Source of the DNA: Maribacter arenosus
GTDB lineage: Bacteria > Bacteroidota > Bacteroidia > Flavobacteriales > Flavobacteriaceae
Length of the DNA: 64,000 nucleotides
Assembly (NCBI RefSeq): GCF_014610845.1
Contig: NZ_JABTCG010000002.1
Location: 248,001-312,000 of the forward strand
Direction of reading: 5' to 3'
Below, in pieces: positions 35,487 to 44,385 of this stretch (position 1 is its first letter; each line of letters begins with the position of its first letter). The notes below the pieces were generated by a model that saw only the letters and a list, made by a program, of their open reading frames with translations, searched no databases and was not told the origin of the DNA. Made by a program: the position numbers and the translations under genes.

Positions 35487-35909
35487 ATGAAGAACATTTT
35501 GGTATTGTGTACAGGCAATTCCTGTAGAAGTCAAATGGCACATGGCTATTTGGAAAAATTACAAAATGGGCTGGCCAACATCTATAGTGCCGGAATAGAA
35601 ACCCATGGATTAAACCCTAATGCAGTGGCTATAATGGCTGAAGATGGTATTGATATTTCAAAGCACGGCTCAAACCACGTTAATGAATATATCGATGTGG
35701 ATTTTGATTTTATTATCACGGTCTGTGATCATGCCGATGAAAACTGTCCCTACATTCCCTCGAAAAATGCCAAAAGATTCCATCATAATTTTCTTGATCC
35801 TTCAAAGTTTGAAGGTACAGCCGAAGAAAAGCATGATGTTTTCTTAAAGGTAAGGAACGATATCAAGGAATATTGTCAAAAATTCATATTGCGCGAATTG
35901 CACGACTAA
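35487..35909 (+). CDS. arsC: Arsenate reductase, thioredoxin-coupled (ArsC)
   Basis: 140 residues of the low-molecular-weight phosphatase fold. The P-loop Cys8-x4-Cys13-Arg14 (LCTGNSCRS) and the redox pair Cys80 and Cys87 (VCDHADENCP) match the spacing of S. aureus ArsC, in which Cys10, Cys82 and Cys89 relay electrons from thioredoxin. The acid loop is FLDPSKFEG. Reduces arsenate to arsenite. Last gene of the operon; its stop overlaps the stop of the convergent acyltransferase gene. An arsenite exporter would be expected next but is absent. Confidence 0.93.
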   Translation: MKNILVLCTGNSCRSQMAHGYLEKLQNGLANIYSAGIETHGLNPNAVAIMAEDGIDISKHGSNHVNEYIDVDFDFIITVCDHADENCPYIPSKNAKRFHHNFLDPSKFEGTAEEKHDVFLKVRNDIKEYCQKFILRELHD

Positions 35910-37723
35910 TCATCACCATTTTGAAGATTCTCAGCAAATTTTCTTTCCAATTCGGCCTGAAACTCTTCCATGACAGGTTTTACGGTACTTTCGGGTAAGT
36001 CTGCGATCCGTATATACATCAATCCATCTACCGAATTATTAAAAAGTGGATCTACATTAAAAGCCACAACTTTAGCATTCTGCTTAATGTATTTTTTAAT
36101 CAGCACGGGCAATCGCAGGTTTCCGGGCTCTACCTCATTGATCATACGGTCAAATTTGTTGAGATCAGCTTCAGTTTCATCGAAAATAAAATCTTTATCC
36201 GCATCCTTTAACTTCACCTTGAATTCCTTTTTCGGACTAATATATTGTGCCACATAGGGATCCCAATAATTACTTTTCATAAACTCGATCATCAAGGACT
36301 TGGAAAAATTCGAGAATTGATTGCTAATGCTCACCCCTCCGATCAGGTATTTATGTTCCGGATGCCTTAAGGTGGTGTGAACAATCCCTTTCCACAATAA
36401 AAATAAGGGCATAGGTTTTTGTTGGTATTTTTTTATGATATAGGCCCTACCCATTTCAATGGATTGCCTCATCATCCCAAACAATTCTGGCTCAAACCGA
36501 AATAAGTCTTGCAGATAAAACCCATCGATCCCATATTTTTTAAATATTTCGGATCCCATTCCCATACGGTATGCCCCAACAATTTCCTTATCATTATCAT
36601 CCCAAAGAAACAAGTGGTGGTAGTACTCATCAAACTCATCCAAATCTATGGAGTTGTTGGTGCCCTCCCCGATGGCCCTGAAAGTAACTTCGCGTTGCCT
36701 ACCGATCTCCTTAAGGATAAAAGGCATGTCCTTAGCCTTGGCCAAAAAGACCTCGTAATTTTTACTTTGTAATAATCTGCACTCTTTCTCCCGAAGTTTT
36801 TCAATCTCGCCTTGAATTACTTCCGTTCTAACGGCCGTGGCGATTTTTTTAGGTGCTTTAGGTATCTTTAAGGAAGTCGGTAACTGATCGATCAACCGTT
36901 CTTTTTCGTAGGCATTGGAAAGTATATAGGTCTTTTTACGCAATAATTCGGTAAATTCTTCCAAGGTCTCTTGTTCATTTTGCATTTCCACGGATATCGG
37001 TTGCCCGATCCTAACCTTGATGGGGCGGTTTCTTTGGGAGTAGACCTCCGATGGTAATTTAGCCGTCCTGAATACATCACTTATTTTGGACAATCGATAA
37101 AAAAAAGTACTGTTCCGTGCATGAAAATAAATGGGAACCACAGGCACCTTTGCCCTGCGTATGAGTTTAAGGGCGGCTTCTTCCCAAGGTCTGTCAACTA
37201 TTAATCGCCCGTCTTTATACGTAGAGACCTCCCCTGCAGGAAAAATACCCAAGGGATGACCTTCGTCCAAATGCGACATGGCACTCTTGAACCCCGAAAT
37301 ACTACTTTTTGCATCCTTATGGTTTTCGAAAGGATTGACCGGCAGTATATAAGGGGACAGGGGTTCTATTCTATTGAGCAGGAAGTTTGCGATAATCTTA
37401 AAATCGGACCTGTGGGTAACCAACAACTTTAACAATAAAACCCCGTCAATACCGCCTAAAGGGTGATTGGATATGGTGATGTAGGCACCCTCTTTGGGCA
37501 ATCTTTTAAAATCCTCCTCCGGCACCTCAAAATCAATTTGATAATGTTTTAAAATGGCATCCAAAAATTCCATCCCCTCGAGATGTCTATGCTTGGTATA
37601 AAATTCATTGATGCCTGAAATGCGGGTGATCTTCATGAGTATCCAACCCATAAAGGTGCCCAAAAAACCGTATTTATGTAGATTGATTGCCTTGGCTACC
37701 TCTTTAGCGGTCACTAAACCCAT
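35906..37723 (-). CDS. olsF: Bifunctional acyltransferase, OlsF-like (aminolipid synthesis)
   Basis: 605 residues. N-terminal half is a PlsC-type O-acyltransferase (NHPLGGID with His87 and Asp93, GIFPAGEVSTYKDGR, VPVVPIYFHARN) and the C-terminal half (about 300-605) is a GNAT/hemolysin-like N-acyltransferase (FRAIGEGTNN, GAYRMGMGSEIFKKYGIDGF). This fusion matches OlsF, which makes ornithine or other amino-acid lipids in flavobacteria. The acyltransferase motif is HX5D instead of the usual HX4D. Membrane-associated. Convergent with arsC. Confidence 0.85.
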   Translation of the reverse strand: MGLVTAKEVAKAINLHKYGFLGTFMGWILMKITRISGINEFYTKHRHLEGMEFLDAILKHYQIDFEVPEEDFKRLPKEGAYITISNHPLGGIDGVLLLKLLVTHRSDFKIIANFLLNRIEPLSPYILPVNPFENHKDAKSSISGFKSAMSHLDEGHPLGIFPAGEVSTYKDGRLIVDRPWEEAALKLIRRAKVPVVPIYFHARNSTFFYRLSKISDVFRTAKLPSEVYSQRNRPIKVRIGQPISVEMQNEQETLEEFTELLRKKTYILSNAYEKERLIDQLPTSLKIPKAPKKIATAVRTEVIQGEIEKLREKECRLLQSKNYEVFLAKAKDMPFILKEIGRQREVTFRAIGEGTNNSIDLDEFDEYYHHLFLWDDNDKEIVGAYRMGMGSEIFKKYGIDGFYLQDLFRFEPELFGMMRQSIEMGRAYIIKKYQQKPMPLFLLWKGIVHTTLRHPEHKYLIGGVSISNQFSNFSKSLMIEFMKSNYWDPYVAQYISPKKEFKVKLKDADKDFIFDETEADLNKFDRMINEVEPGNLRLPVLIKKYIKQNAKVVAFNVDPLFNNSVDGLMYIRIADLPESTVKPVMEEFQAELERKFAENLQNGDD

Positions 37724-37808
37724 GCTCTATTTCATTTAGGAAGCATAAATATAGTAAAATCCCTATTGGAAGCCTTATTTTAACAGTCTTGAACAACTCA
37801 TAAAATCA

Positions 37809-39059
37809 CTACTTAACGACCAATTGTACGGTTTCATTGGCCCGTTGCTCCAATAATATTTCCTTCCCTTTTTGTAAAGAAGTAATCGCGTCGTTATTGA
37901 AATGCCGGATGGTATAAAGTGACACACCTTCATAACAATCCACATTGAACCTACTTTTCAAAAGATTCAATAAATCTTGCAACCGCCCAAATTTGTTATC
38001 CACACAAACCGAAAAACTTATGGCCGAGTTTTGTATTAGATCCACTTTCATCTTATGGTCATGTAGCATTTTAAACAGTTCGCTAATACTATTTTCTACG
38101 ATAAATGAAAAATCCAAGGATGAAAGCCGCATCAGAACTTGGTCCTTTTTCATAATATAACAAGGAACCTGGGGCTCCAAGGTTGTGCCTTTCCCAACGG
38201 TTGTACCTGCTCCCTCAGGATTTATAAACGATTTTACCATTAATGGAATTTCTTTTCTTTGTAGGGGTTGTAAGGTTTTGGGATGGATTACCGAAGCTCC
38301 ATAAAAGGCTAGTTCAATAGCCTCTCTATACGATATTTTATTCAACAGCTGGGCTTCGTTGAAATAACGGGGATCCGCATTCAAGACCCCTGGTACATCT
38401 TTCCAAATGGTTACCGAATTGGCATTGAGACAATAGGCGAAAATAGCGGCTGTATAATCCGATCCTTCACGTCCCAAAGTAGTGGTAAAGTTGTTATCGT
38501 CGCTTCCCAAAAAACCTTGGGAAATATAAAACTTGCTTTTATCCACGCCTTGGGATATACGTTCCTGTGTTTTCTCCCAATTGACGATGGCATCCCGATA
38601 ATTGTTATCGGTCTTGATAAAGTCGCGCACATCGAGCCAAGAATTCTTAATTCCTTCTTTATTCAAATAGGCACTTAAAATTGTGGTAGATACCAATTCG
38701 CCGTAACCTACTACTTGATCATATACAAAATTATAGTTCGGTGATTTATTCCACACCAAGAACCCTTGTACTTCATCGAACAGTACTTTTACCTTTTCAA
38801 AGACCGGATGTTTATTGGTTTGGAACAAATCCAACAAAATAGTATTATGATACTCAATAACTTCTTGAACGGCAGAGCTCAGCGCATTTTTATCCTCAAA
38901 ATAAGAATTAACCACTTTCTCCATAGCATTGGTGGTCTTACCCATGGCCGAAACTACCAACAACGTATTCTCATGACCTACCTGCTTTAAAACCTTTACA
39001 AGGTTCTGTACTCCGTCGGCATCCTTCACCGATGCCCCGCCAAATTTGAATATTCTCAT
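37809..39059 (-). CDS. lysC: Aspartate kinase
   Basis: 416 residues. N-terminal kinase signature FKFGGASVKDADG and TLGREGSDYTAA; the C-terminal region (about 310-416) has the ACT-type regulatory part (SLDFSFIVENSISELFKMLH). Makes aspartyl phosphate, first step for lysine, methionine, threonine and diaminopimelate. No homoserine dehydrogenase domain is fused. Overlaps a GNAT gene upstream by four bases. Confidence 0.92.
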   Translation of the reverse strand: MRIFKFGGASVKDADGVQNLVKVLKQVGHENTLLVVSAMGKTTNAMEKVVNSYFEDKNALSSAVQEVIEYHNTILLDLFQTNKHPVFEKVKVLFDEVQGFLVWNKSPNYNFVYDQVVGYGELVSTTILSAYLNKEGIKNSWLDVRDFIKTDNNYRDAIVNWEKTQERISQGVDKSKFYISQGFLGSDDNNFTTTLGREGSDYTAAIFAYCLNANSVTIWKDVPGVLNADPRYFNEAQLLNKISYREAIELAFYGASVIHPKTLQPLQRKEIPLMVKSFINPEGAGTTVGKGTTLEPQVPCYIMKKDQVLMRLSSLDFSFIVENSISELFKMLHDHKMKVDLIQNSAISFSVCVDNKFGRLQDLLNLLKSRFNVDCYEGVSLYTIRHFNNDAITSLQKGKEILLEQRANETVQLVVK

Positions 39060-39535
39060 ATCTTATTTATATAATTCTGAATTCCTTTTTCATCCAATTG
39101 CACTACATCCCAATCCCGCAGTACCTTTGCCCCTTTTTTTTCATAAAATGCTATGGCCTGTTCATTCCAATCCAACACTTCCCAATTTATACGCTTAACC
39201 CCAATTTTCGCCCCATAGGCAACAACCGCATCCAATAGGGCCGTACCCAAGCCACTACCCCGCATTGCTTCGGAAACCACCAAATCCTCTAAATGGATGA
39301 TTGGGCCTTTCCAAGTGGAATATCGATTGTAAACCAAGGCCATACCAACAATCTCGCCACTTGATTCCGCAACAAAACAATGGAACATTACATTTTCCCC
39401 ATAACCATCGCGTACCAAATCTTCGACGGTGACCTCAACAGCATCGGCCTCTTTTTCAAAACGTGCCAACTCCTTGATAAGATCAAGGACATAAGGCATG
39501 TCTTCCACTACGGCATCTCGAATCGTATAGTCCAT
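39056..39535 (-). CDS. GNAT-family N-acetyltransferase
   Basis: 159 residues, single GNAT domain. Acetyl-CoA loop is SEAMRGSGLGTALLD and the C-terminal half has NWEVLDWNEQAIAFYEKKGA. Looks like the diamine/spermidine or thialysine acetyltransferase subgroup from the IRDAVVEDMPYVLDLIKELA start, but the substrate is uncertain. It is translated first in a coupled pair with lysC (four-base overlap), which might mean an amino-acid related substrate such as a lysine-like amine. Confidence 0.88.
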   Translation of the reverse strand: MDYTIRDAVVEDMPYVLDLIKELARFEKEADAVEVTVEDLVRDGYGENVMFHCFVAESSGEIVGMALVYNRYSTWKGPIIHLEDLVVSEAMRGSGLGTALLDAVVAYGAKIGVKRINWEVLDWNEQAIAFYEKKGAKVLRDWDVVQLDEKGIQNYINKI

Positions 39536-39646
39536 TATTGTTACAAATAAAACACAAAGTTATAAATTTACATTATCAAATTATTTCGAAACCGTTATAG
39601 TTTCACAAATTACCCGATATTTGTAATTAAATCACACAATTCAACC

Positions 39647-40657
39647 ATGGTAGGTAAAAAACATAAAACATTAGGAGAGTTCATAATTGAAAATCAATCT
39701 TCATTTCAATATTCTTCTGGGGAACTTTCAAAACTGATCAATGCAATTCGCCTTGCGGCAAAAGTAGTAAACCACGAAGTGAATAAAGCAGGTCTGATCG
39801 ATATTCTTGGTGCAGCTGGTGACACCAATATCCAGGGAGAGGATCAACAGAAGTTGGATGTCCTCGCGAATGACAGATTTATACAAACCTTGAAAAATCG
39901 CGAGATTGTCTGTGGAATTGCCTCGGAAGAAGAAGACGATTTCATCAGTATCAATAGCAATGATGAACAACATCAAAACAAATATGTCGTATTGATCGAT
40001 CCTCTGGATGGCTCATCCAATATCGATGTCAATGTTTCCGTAGGAACAATATTTTCAATCTACAGAAGGATAACACCTGTAGGCACCCCTGTACAGCTTG
40101 AAGATTTTCTACAACCGGGCAAGAACCAGGTCGCTGCGGGATATATTGTTTATGGAACTTCCACTATGCTGGTTTATACCACAGGGGACGGTGTAAACGG
40201 ATTTACCTTAAACCCGGCCATCGGTACCTTTTACCTATCGCATCCCGACATGAGATTTCCTGATACCGGTAAGATTTATTCGGTGAACGAAGGAAACTAT
40301 ATCCATTTTCTTCAAGGTGTGAAAGACTATATAAAGTATTGTCAAATGGAGGAAGGCGATAGACCCTATACCTCCCGATATATAGGTTCTTTAGTATCCG
40401 ATTTTCATAGGAACATGATCAAAGGAGGTATTTATATGTATCCAAAGAGCAGCATAACGGAAAACGGAAAATTGCGGCTGTTGTACGAGTGTAATCCCAT
40501 GGCATTTATTGCGGAACAGGCCAATGGCATGGCCATTGGTGGCCGATCTCGAATTCTCGATATTCAACCGACAGAACTGCACCAACGTGTACCTTTCTTT
40601 TGTGGAAGTAGAAAAATGGTAGAAAAGCTACAGGAATTCCTCGACAAATATAAATAA
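39647..40657 (+). CDS. fbp: Fructose-1,6-bisphosphatase, class 1
   Basis: 336 residues. Gluconeogenic phosphatase. Motifs: IASEEEDDF, the metal site [20 protein letters not shown], and [20 protein letters not shown] near the substrate pocket, with [11 protein letters not shown] at the end. The length matches the family. Monocistronic, divergent from the GNAT-lysC pair. Confidence 0.97.
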   Translation: MVGKKHKTLGEFIIENQSSFQYSSGELSKLINAIRLAAKVVNHEVNKAGLIDILGAAGDTNIQGEDQQKLDVLANDRFIQTLKNREIVCGIASEEEDDFISINSNDEQHQNKYVVLIDPLDGSSNIDVNVSVGTIFSIYRRITPVGTPVQLEDFLQPGKNQVAAGYIVYGTSTMLVYTTGDGVNGFTLNPAIGTFYLSHPDMRFPDTGKIYSVNEGNYIHFLQGVKDYIKYCQMEEGDRPYTSRYIGSLVSDFHRNMIKGGIYMYPKSSITENGKLRLLYECNPMAFIAEQANGMAIGGRSRILDIQPTELHQRVPFFCGSRKMVEKLQEFLDKYK

Positions 40658-40701
40658 GTGGTTTACGCCTGTATTGAATTTTCGGCTTAAAAATGACTTG
40701 C

Positions 40702-41124
40702 CTAATGCTTTATTAGGTACATATAGTCTTCGAAATCTATTTTTCCCGAAAAAATCGCAATTGATTTTCCTATGATTTTGTCCGCCTTATCACTGGGAAA
40801 ACCTAAACCAATAGCATATTTCTTCAACAAAACCATTTCATCATCGTCAACCTCATTGTCGGCAAAAATAATCTTGAAAAGATCGTACAATCGTTCCATT
40901 CTTTTTTCAAAACTATTTTGGGGATCAATCGGGTACTTATTCGATTTTTTCATGACCTCTTTAAATTCTGCTTCAGAGATGTCCAATTTGTTGGCAAATT
41001 TCTCCAAAAGCCTCATTTCTTGGGCATTCACCTCTCCATCCACAGCCGCTAAAGAAGCTATTGCGGCAAAATGGGCCAAATTTCTTCGTTTTTCACTATG
41101 GTTGTATAAATCTAAAATAGGCAT
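40702..41124 (-). CDS. TerB-like protein
   Basis: 140 residues, all-helical, with the two acidic TerB-type metal-binding loops AAVDGEVNAQE and FADNEVDDDE. No signal peptide, so cytoplasmic. TerB-like domains bind divalent metals and act in stress-related complexes; nothing else of a tellurite cluster is near. Monocistronic and divergent from the helicase gene. Confidence 0.85.
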   Translation of the reverse strand: MPILDLYNHSEKRRNLAHFAAIASLAAVDGEVNAQEMRLLEKFANKLDISEAEFKEVMKKSNKYPIDPQNSFEKRMERLYDLFKIIFADNEVDDDEMVLLKKYAIGLGFPSDKADKIIGKSIAIFSGKIDFEDYMYLIKH

Positions 41125-41229
41125 GTTACTTCTTTTTATTTCAACAAATATAAATTTTTAAAAGTGATATTTTAGTCTGTAAATGATTATTTTCTCACAA
41201 ACAATCAGCGTTAAAATCAGGATGATTCC

Positions 41230-43695
41230 ATGAAAAAGGAGCCTAATTATATCATTGCCGAAGACTGGTTTGCCCAACAAAATTGGAAGCCTTTTGCGTT
41301 TCAAAAGCAAACTTGGAAAGCATTTCTGCAAGGGAAACATGGGCTTCTCAATGCCCCAACCGGGAGTGGAAAAACCTACGCGCTTTGGTTCCCCATTGTC
41401 TTGGATTACATCAACCACCATCCTGATTACAAGACGACCCATAAAAGGGGATTAAAGGCGATATGGATAACCCCATTGCGTGCTTTATCGCATGAAATAA
41501 AACAATCGGCAGAACGCGTGGCCCATGATTTGGGTACGGGTCTAACCGTAGGAATTCGCTCCGGTGATACGAGTACCAATGAAAGGGCAAAGCAGAAAAG
41601 GAATATGCCCGATCTACTGATTACGACTCCCGAAAGTCTTCACTTGCTATTGGCCACTAAGGGGTATGCAAATACTTTTAAGCATTGTTCGGCTATCGTT
41701 GTTGATGAATGGCACGAACTTCTGGGGTCAAAAAGAGGTGTGCAGACCGAACTTGGACTGTCCAGACTCAAATCGATTTCGGAAAACTTGAGGATTTGGG
41801 GTATTTCGGCTACTATTGGCAATTTAGAACAGGCTAGACAGGTATTATTGGGACCTGACTCATCGGCCTTGAAAAACTCCGTACTGATCAAAGCCAATCT
41901 TCCTAAGAAGATAACCGTCAAAAGCATCATTCCCAGCACCATGGAAACGTTTCCTTGGCGTGGGCATTTGGGACTTCGTTTGTTACCAGAGGTCATTCCC
42001 ATTATCAATAAAAGTAGAACTACATTATTGTTCACCAATACCCGTAGCCAGTGCGAAATTTGGTTTCAAAAAATCCTTGAAAAGCATCCTGAATATGCCG
42101 GGGAAATCGCTATGCACCATGGTAGCATCAATAAGGAAACCCGACAATGGGTAGAACAGGCCATTCGCAACGAAAGCCTAAAAGCAGTCGTCTGCACGTC
42201 GAGTTTGGATCTTGGGGTCGATTTCGCCCCTGTTGAAACCGTCGTCCAAATTGGAGGAACCAAGGGTATTGCACGTTTCTTGCAACGGGCAGGTCGTAGT
42301 GGCCACAGACCTGGGGAAGAAAGCGTAATTTACTTTTTGCCCACCCATGCCCTGGAACTGGTTGAGGCCTCTGCGTTGCAACAGGCCGTTAAAAAAAACG
42401 CCGTCGAAGATCGCATTCCATATCTCAACAGTTTTGATGTATTGCTACAGTATCTCACCACTTTGGCGGTTTCCGATGGATTTTATTCCGAGACCATCTA
42501 TAAAGAGGTTCGTAATACGTTTTGTTTCCAAGGAATTTCCGAAGAACAGTGGCAATGGCTATTGAATTTTTTGGTCTTGGGCAGTCAAAGTCTGCAGTCG
42601 TACGATGAGTATAAAAAAGTGGAGGTAGAAGAAGATGGTTTATTCAAGGTGCACAACCGTGGTATTGCCATGCGCCATCGTTTTCAGATCGGAACCATTG
42701 TAGGCGATGCAAACCTTACTGTGCGTTATCAAAAGGGTGGCTATATTGGTACTATAGAGGAGTATTTTATATCCAAATTGAAAGCCGGGGATGTTTTCAC
42801 TTTTGCTGGTCGAAACCTGGAATTCATCCGCATAAAACAAATGCAGGTACATGTCAGGAATTCGAATAAAAAATCGACCAAGGTTCCGGCATGGATGGGC
42901 GGTAGAATGACGTTCTCCGCGCAAATGTCAGAATTATTGCGGAACGAACTGTATTCTGCCTCCCTCCCCTTTTCAGATCAGTCCATAGAAATTAGATCTT
43001 TAAAGACCATATTCGACAAACAGCGGGTGGATAGTATTGTTCCCAAGCCCGATGAATTTTTGATAGAAACCTTCGAGAGCCATGATGGGCACCACCATAT
43101 CTTTTATCCTTTTGAAGGTCGGGCCGTGCATGAAGCCATGGGAAGTCTCTTGAGTTACCGTATTAGTCTATTATCGCCTATAACCTTCTCATTGGCCTTC
43201 AATGATTACGGTTTTGAATTGCTGTCTGACCAAAAATTGGATATACAAGAGATAATCGATAATAACCTGTTTACCACGGACTTTCTTTTCGATGATCTGC
43301 AAAAAAGTTTGAACTCGACCGAAATGGCAAAGCGGAAATTTCGCGATATTGCGGTCATCAGTGGCCTAATATTCACAGGTTATCCTGAAAAAGGAATTAA
43401 AATGAAGCATTTACAAAGCAGCTCACAATTATTGTTCGATGTATTCAAAGAGTATGAATCGGATAATCTTCTGTATCAACAGGCCTATACCGAAACCTTT
43501 GAGCACCAATTGGAAGAAGGACGCTTACGATTGGCCTTAGGGCGGATTGACGAACAAAAATTTATATGGAAACACTGTGGACAACCGACCCCGTTTTCAT
43601 TCCCTTTGATTACGGACAGACTACGGGAAAAATTATCAAGCGAAAAATTGGCCGACCGTATAAAACGAATGATCGCTAAACTCCAGAATAAATAA
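41230..43695 (+). CDS. Ligase-associated DEXH-box helicase (Lhr-type)
   Basis: 821 residues. Superfamily 2 helicase: Walker A NAPTGSGKT (41-49), DEWH box at 159-162, helicase C domain with SLDLGVDFAP and RAGRSGHRPGE, then the Lhr winged-helix and C-terminal part. Known in the literature as part of a ligase-associated DNA-damage module with a metallo-beta-lactamase exonuclease, an ATP-dependent ligase and PdeM. Only the pdeM gene follows here (3 bases after the stop); ligase and exonuclease are not in the window. Confidence 0.93.
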   Translation: MKKEPNYIIAEDWFAQQNWKPFAFQKQTWKAFLQGKHGLLNAPTGSGKTYALWFPIVLDYINHHPDYKTTHKRGLKAIWITPLRALSHEIKQSAERVAHDLGTGLTVGIRSGDTSTNERAKQKRNMPDLLITTPESLHLLLATKGYANTFKHCSAIVVDEWHELLGSKRGVQTELGLSRLKSISENLRIWGISATIGNLEQARQVLLGPDSSALKNSVLIKANLPKKITVKSIIPSTMETFPWRGHLGLRLLPEVIPIINKSRTTLLFTNTRSQCEIWFQKILEKHPEYAGEIAMHHGSINKETRQWVEQAIRNESLKAVVCTSSLDLGVDFAPVETVVQIGGTKGIARFLQRAGRSGHRPGEESVIYFLPTHALELVEASALQQAVKKNAVEDRIPYLNSFDVLLQYLTTLAVSDGFYSETIYKEVRNTFCFQGISEEQWQWLLNFLVLGSQSLQSYDEYKKVEVEEDGLFKVHNRGIAMRHRFQIGTIVGDANLTVRYQKGGYIGTIEEYFISKLKAGDVFTFAGRNLEFIRIKQMQVHVRNSNKKSTKVPAWMGGRMTFSAQMSELLRNELYSASLPFSDQSIEIRSLKTIFDKQRVDSIVPKPDEFLIETFESHDGHHHIFYPFEGRAVHEAMGSLLSYRISLLSPITFSLAFNDYGFELLSDQKLDIQEIIDNNLFTTDFLFDDLQKSLNSTEMAKRKFRDIAVISGLIFTGYPEKGIKMKHLQSSSQLLFDVFKEYESDNLLYQQAYTETFEHQLEEGRLRLALGRIDEQKFIWKHCGQPTPFSFPLITDRLREKLSSEKLADRIKRMIAKLQNK

Positions 43696-43698
43696 TTG

Positions 43699-44331
43699 AT
43701 GACCCAAGGAATCCAAATACAAGGTCAAAACTTCATATTGCACCCGTCTGGATCCATGTTCTGGCAAGAAAGATCTGCCTTATTGATCAGTGATGTGCAT
43801 TTGGGTAAAGTAAGCCACTTCAGAAAATACGGGGCTGCGATTCCCCGGGATGCCATTCAAGCTAATTTTGAATTGTTGGACGAAGTCGTAGATTTTTTCA
43901 ACCCTGTTTGTATTTATTTTTTAGGGGACCTATTCCATTCCCATTTGAATACGGAATGGAAGTATTTTGAGGCTTGGGTATCCAAAGTACAGATCGAAAT
44001 GATCCTTATCAATGGCAACCATGATATCATACCACCTCTTAAATACGAAACCCTAAACGTTCAAGTGGTAGAAGAGCTTATCCTTGAAACATTCTTGTTT
44101 ACACACCATCCTGAGAAACGAAATGGACTTTACAACTTTTGCGGACATATACATCCGGCCATAAAAATCAGGGGAAGTGGCAAACAATCCCTTCGGTTCC
44201 CGTGTTTTTTTAAAAAACAAAATCAAATGATACTTCCTGCTTTTGGGGAGTTTACTGGATCCCATACCCTAAAACCTAAAAAACAGGACGAAGTCTTTGC
44301 CCTGGCCGAAGGGTTGGTCATAAAAATATAA
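43699..44331 (+). CDS. pdeM: Ligase-associated endonuclease PdeM
   Basis: 210 residues from the ATG at 43699. Calcineurin-type metallophosphoesterase with metal motifs SDVHLGK, LGDLFHS, NGNHD and CGHIHP. PdeM acts with the helicase upstream, to which it is linked with 3 bases between stop and start. The protein has no C-terminal extension. DNA is the likely substrate. Confidence 0.92.
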   Translation: MTQGIQIQGQNFILHPSGSMFWQERSALLISDVHLGKVSHFRKYGAAIPRDAIQANFELLDEVVDFFNPVCIYFLGDLFHSHLNTEWKYFEAWVSKVQIEMILINGNHDIIPPLKYETLNVQVVEELILETFLFTHHPEKRNGLYNFCGHIHPAIKIRGSGKQSLRFPCFFKKQNQMILPAFGEFTGSHTLKPKKQDEVFALAEGLVIKI

Positions 44332-44339
44332 ACCATGCC

Positions 44340-44370
44340 TTGGGCAGCGAGTGACTTCAACTTATATTTG
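44340..44370 (+). promoter_or_regulatory. Promoter for mfd (TTG-N20-TATATTTG)
   Basis: TTG at 44340-44342, 20 bases, then TATATTTG at 44363-44370. This fits the Bacteroidota -33/-7 promoter with its 19-21 base spacer. The mfd start codon lies 15 bases downstream of the -7 box, giving a very short leader. Confidence 0.65.
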
Positions 44371-44385
44371 CACAAAATTTAACGG

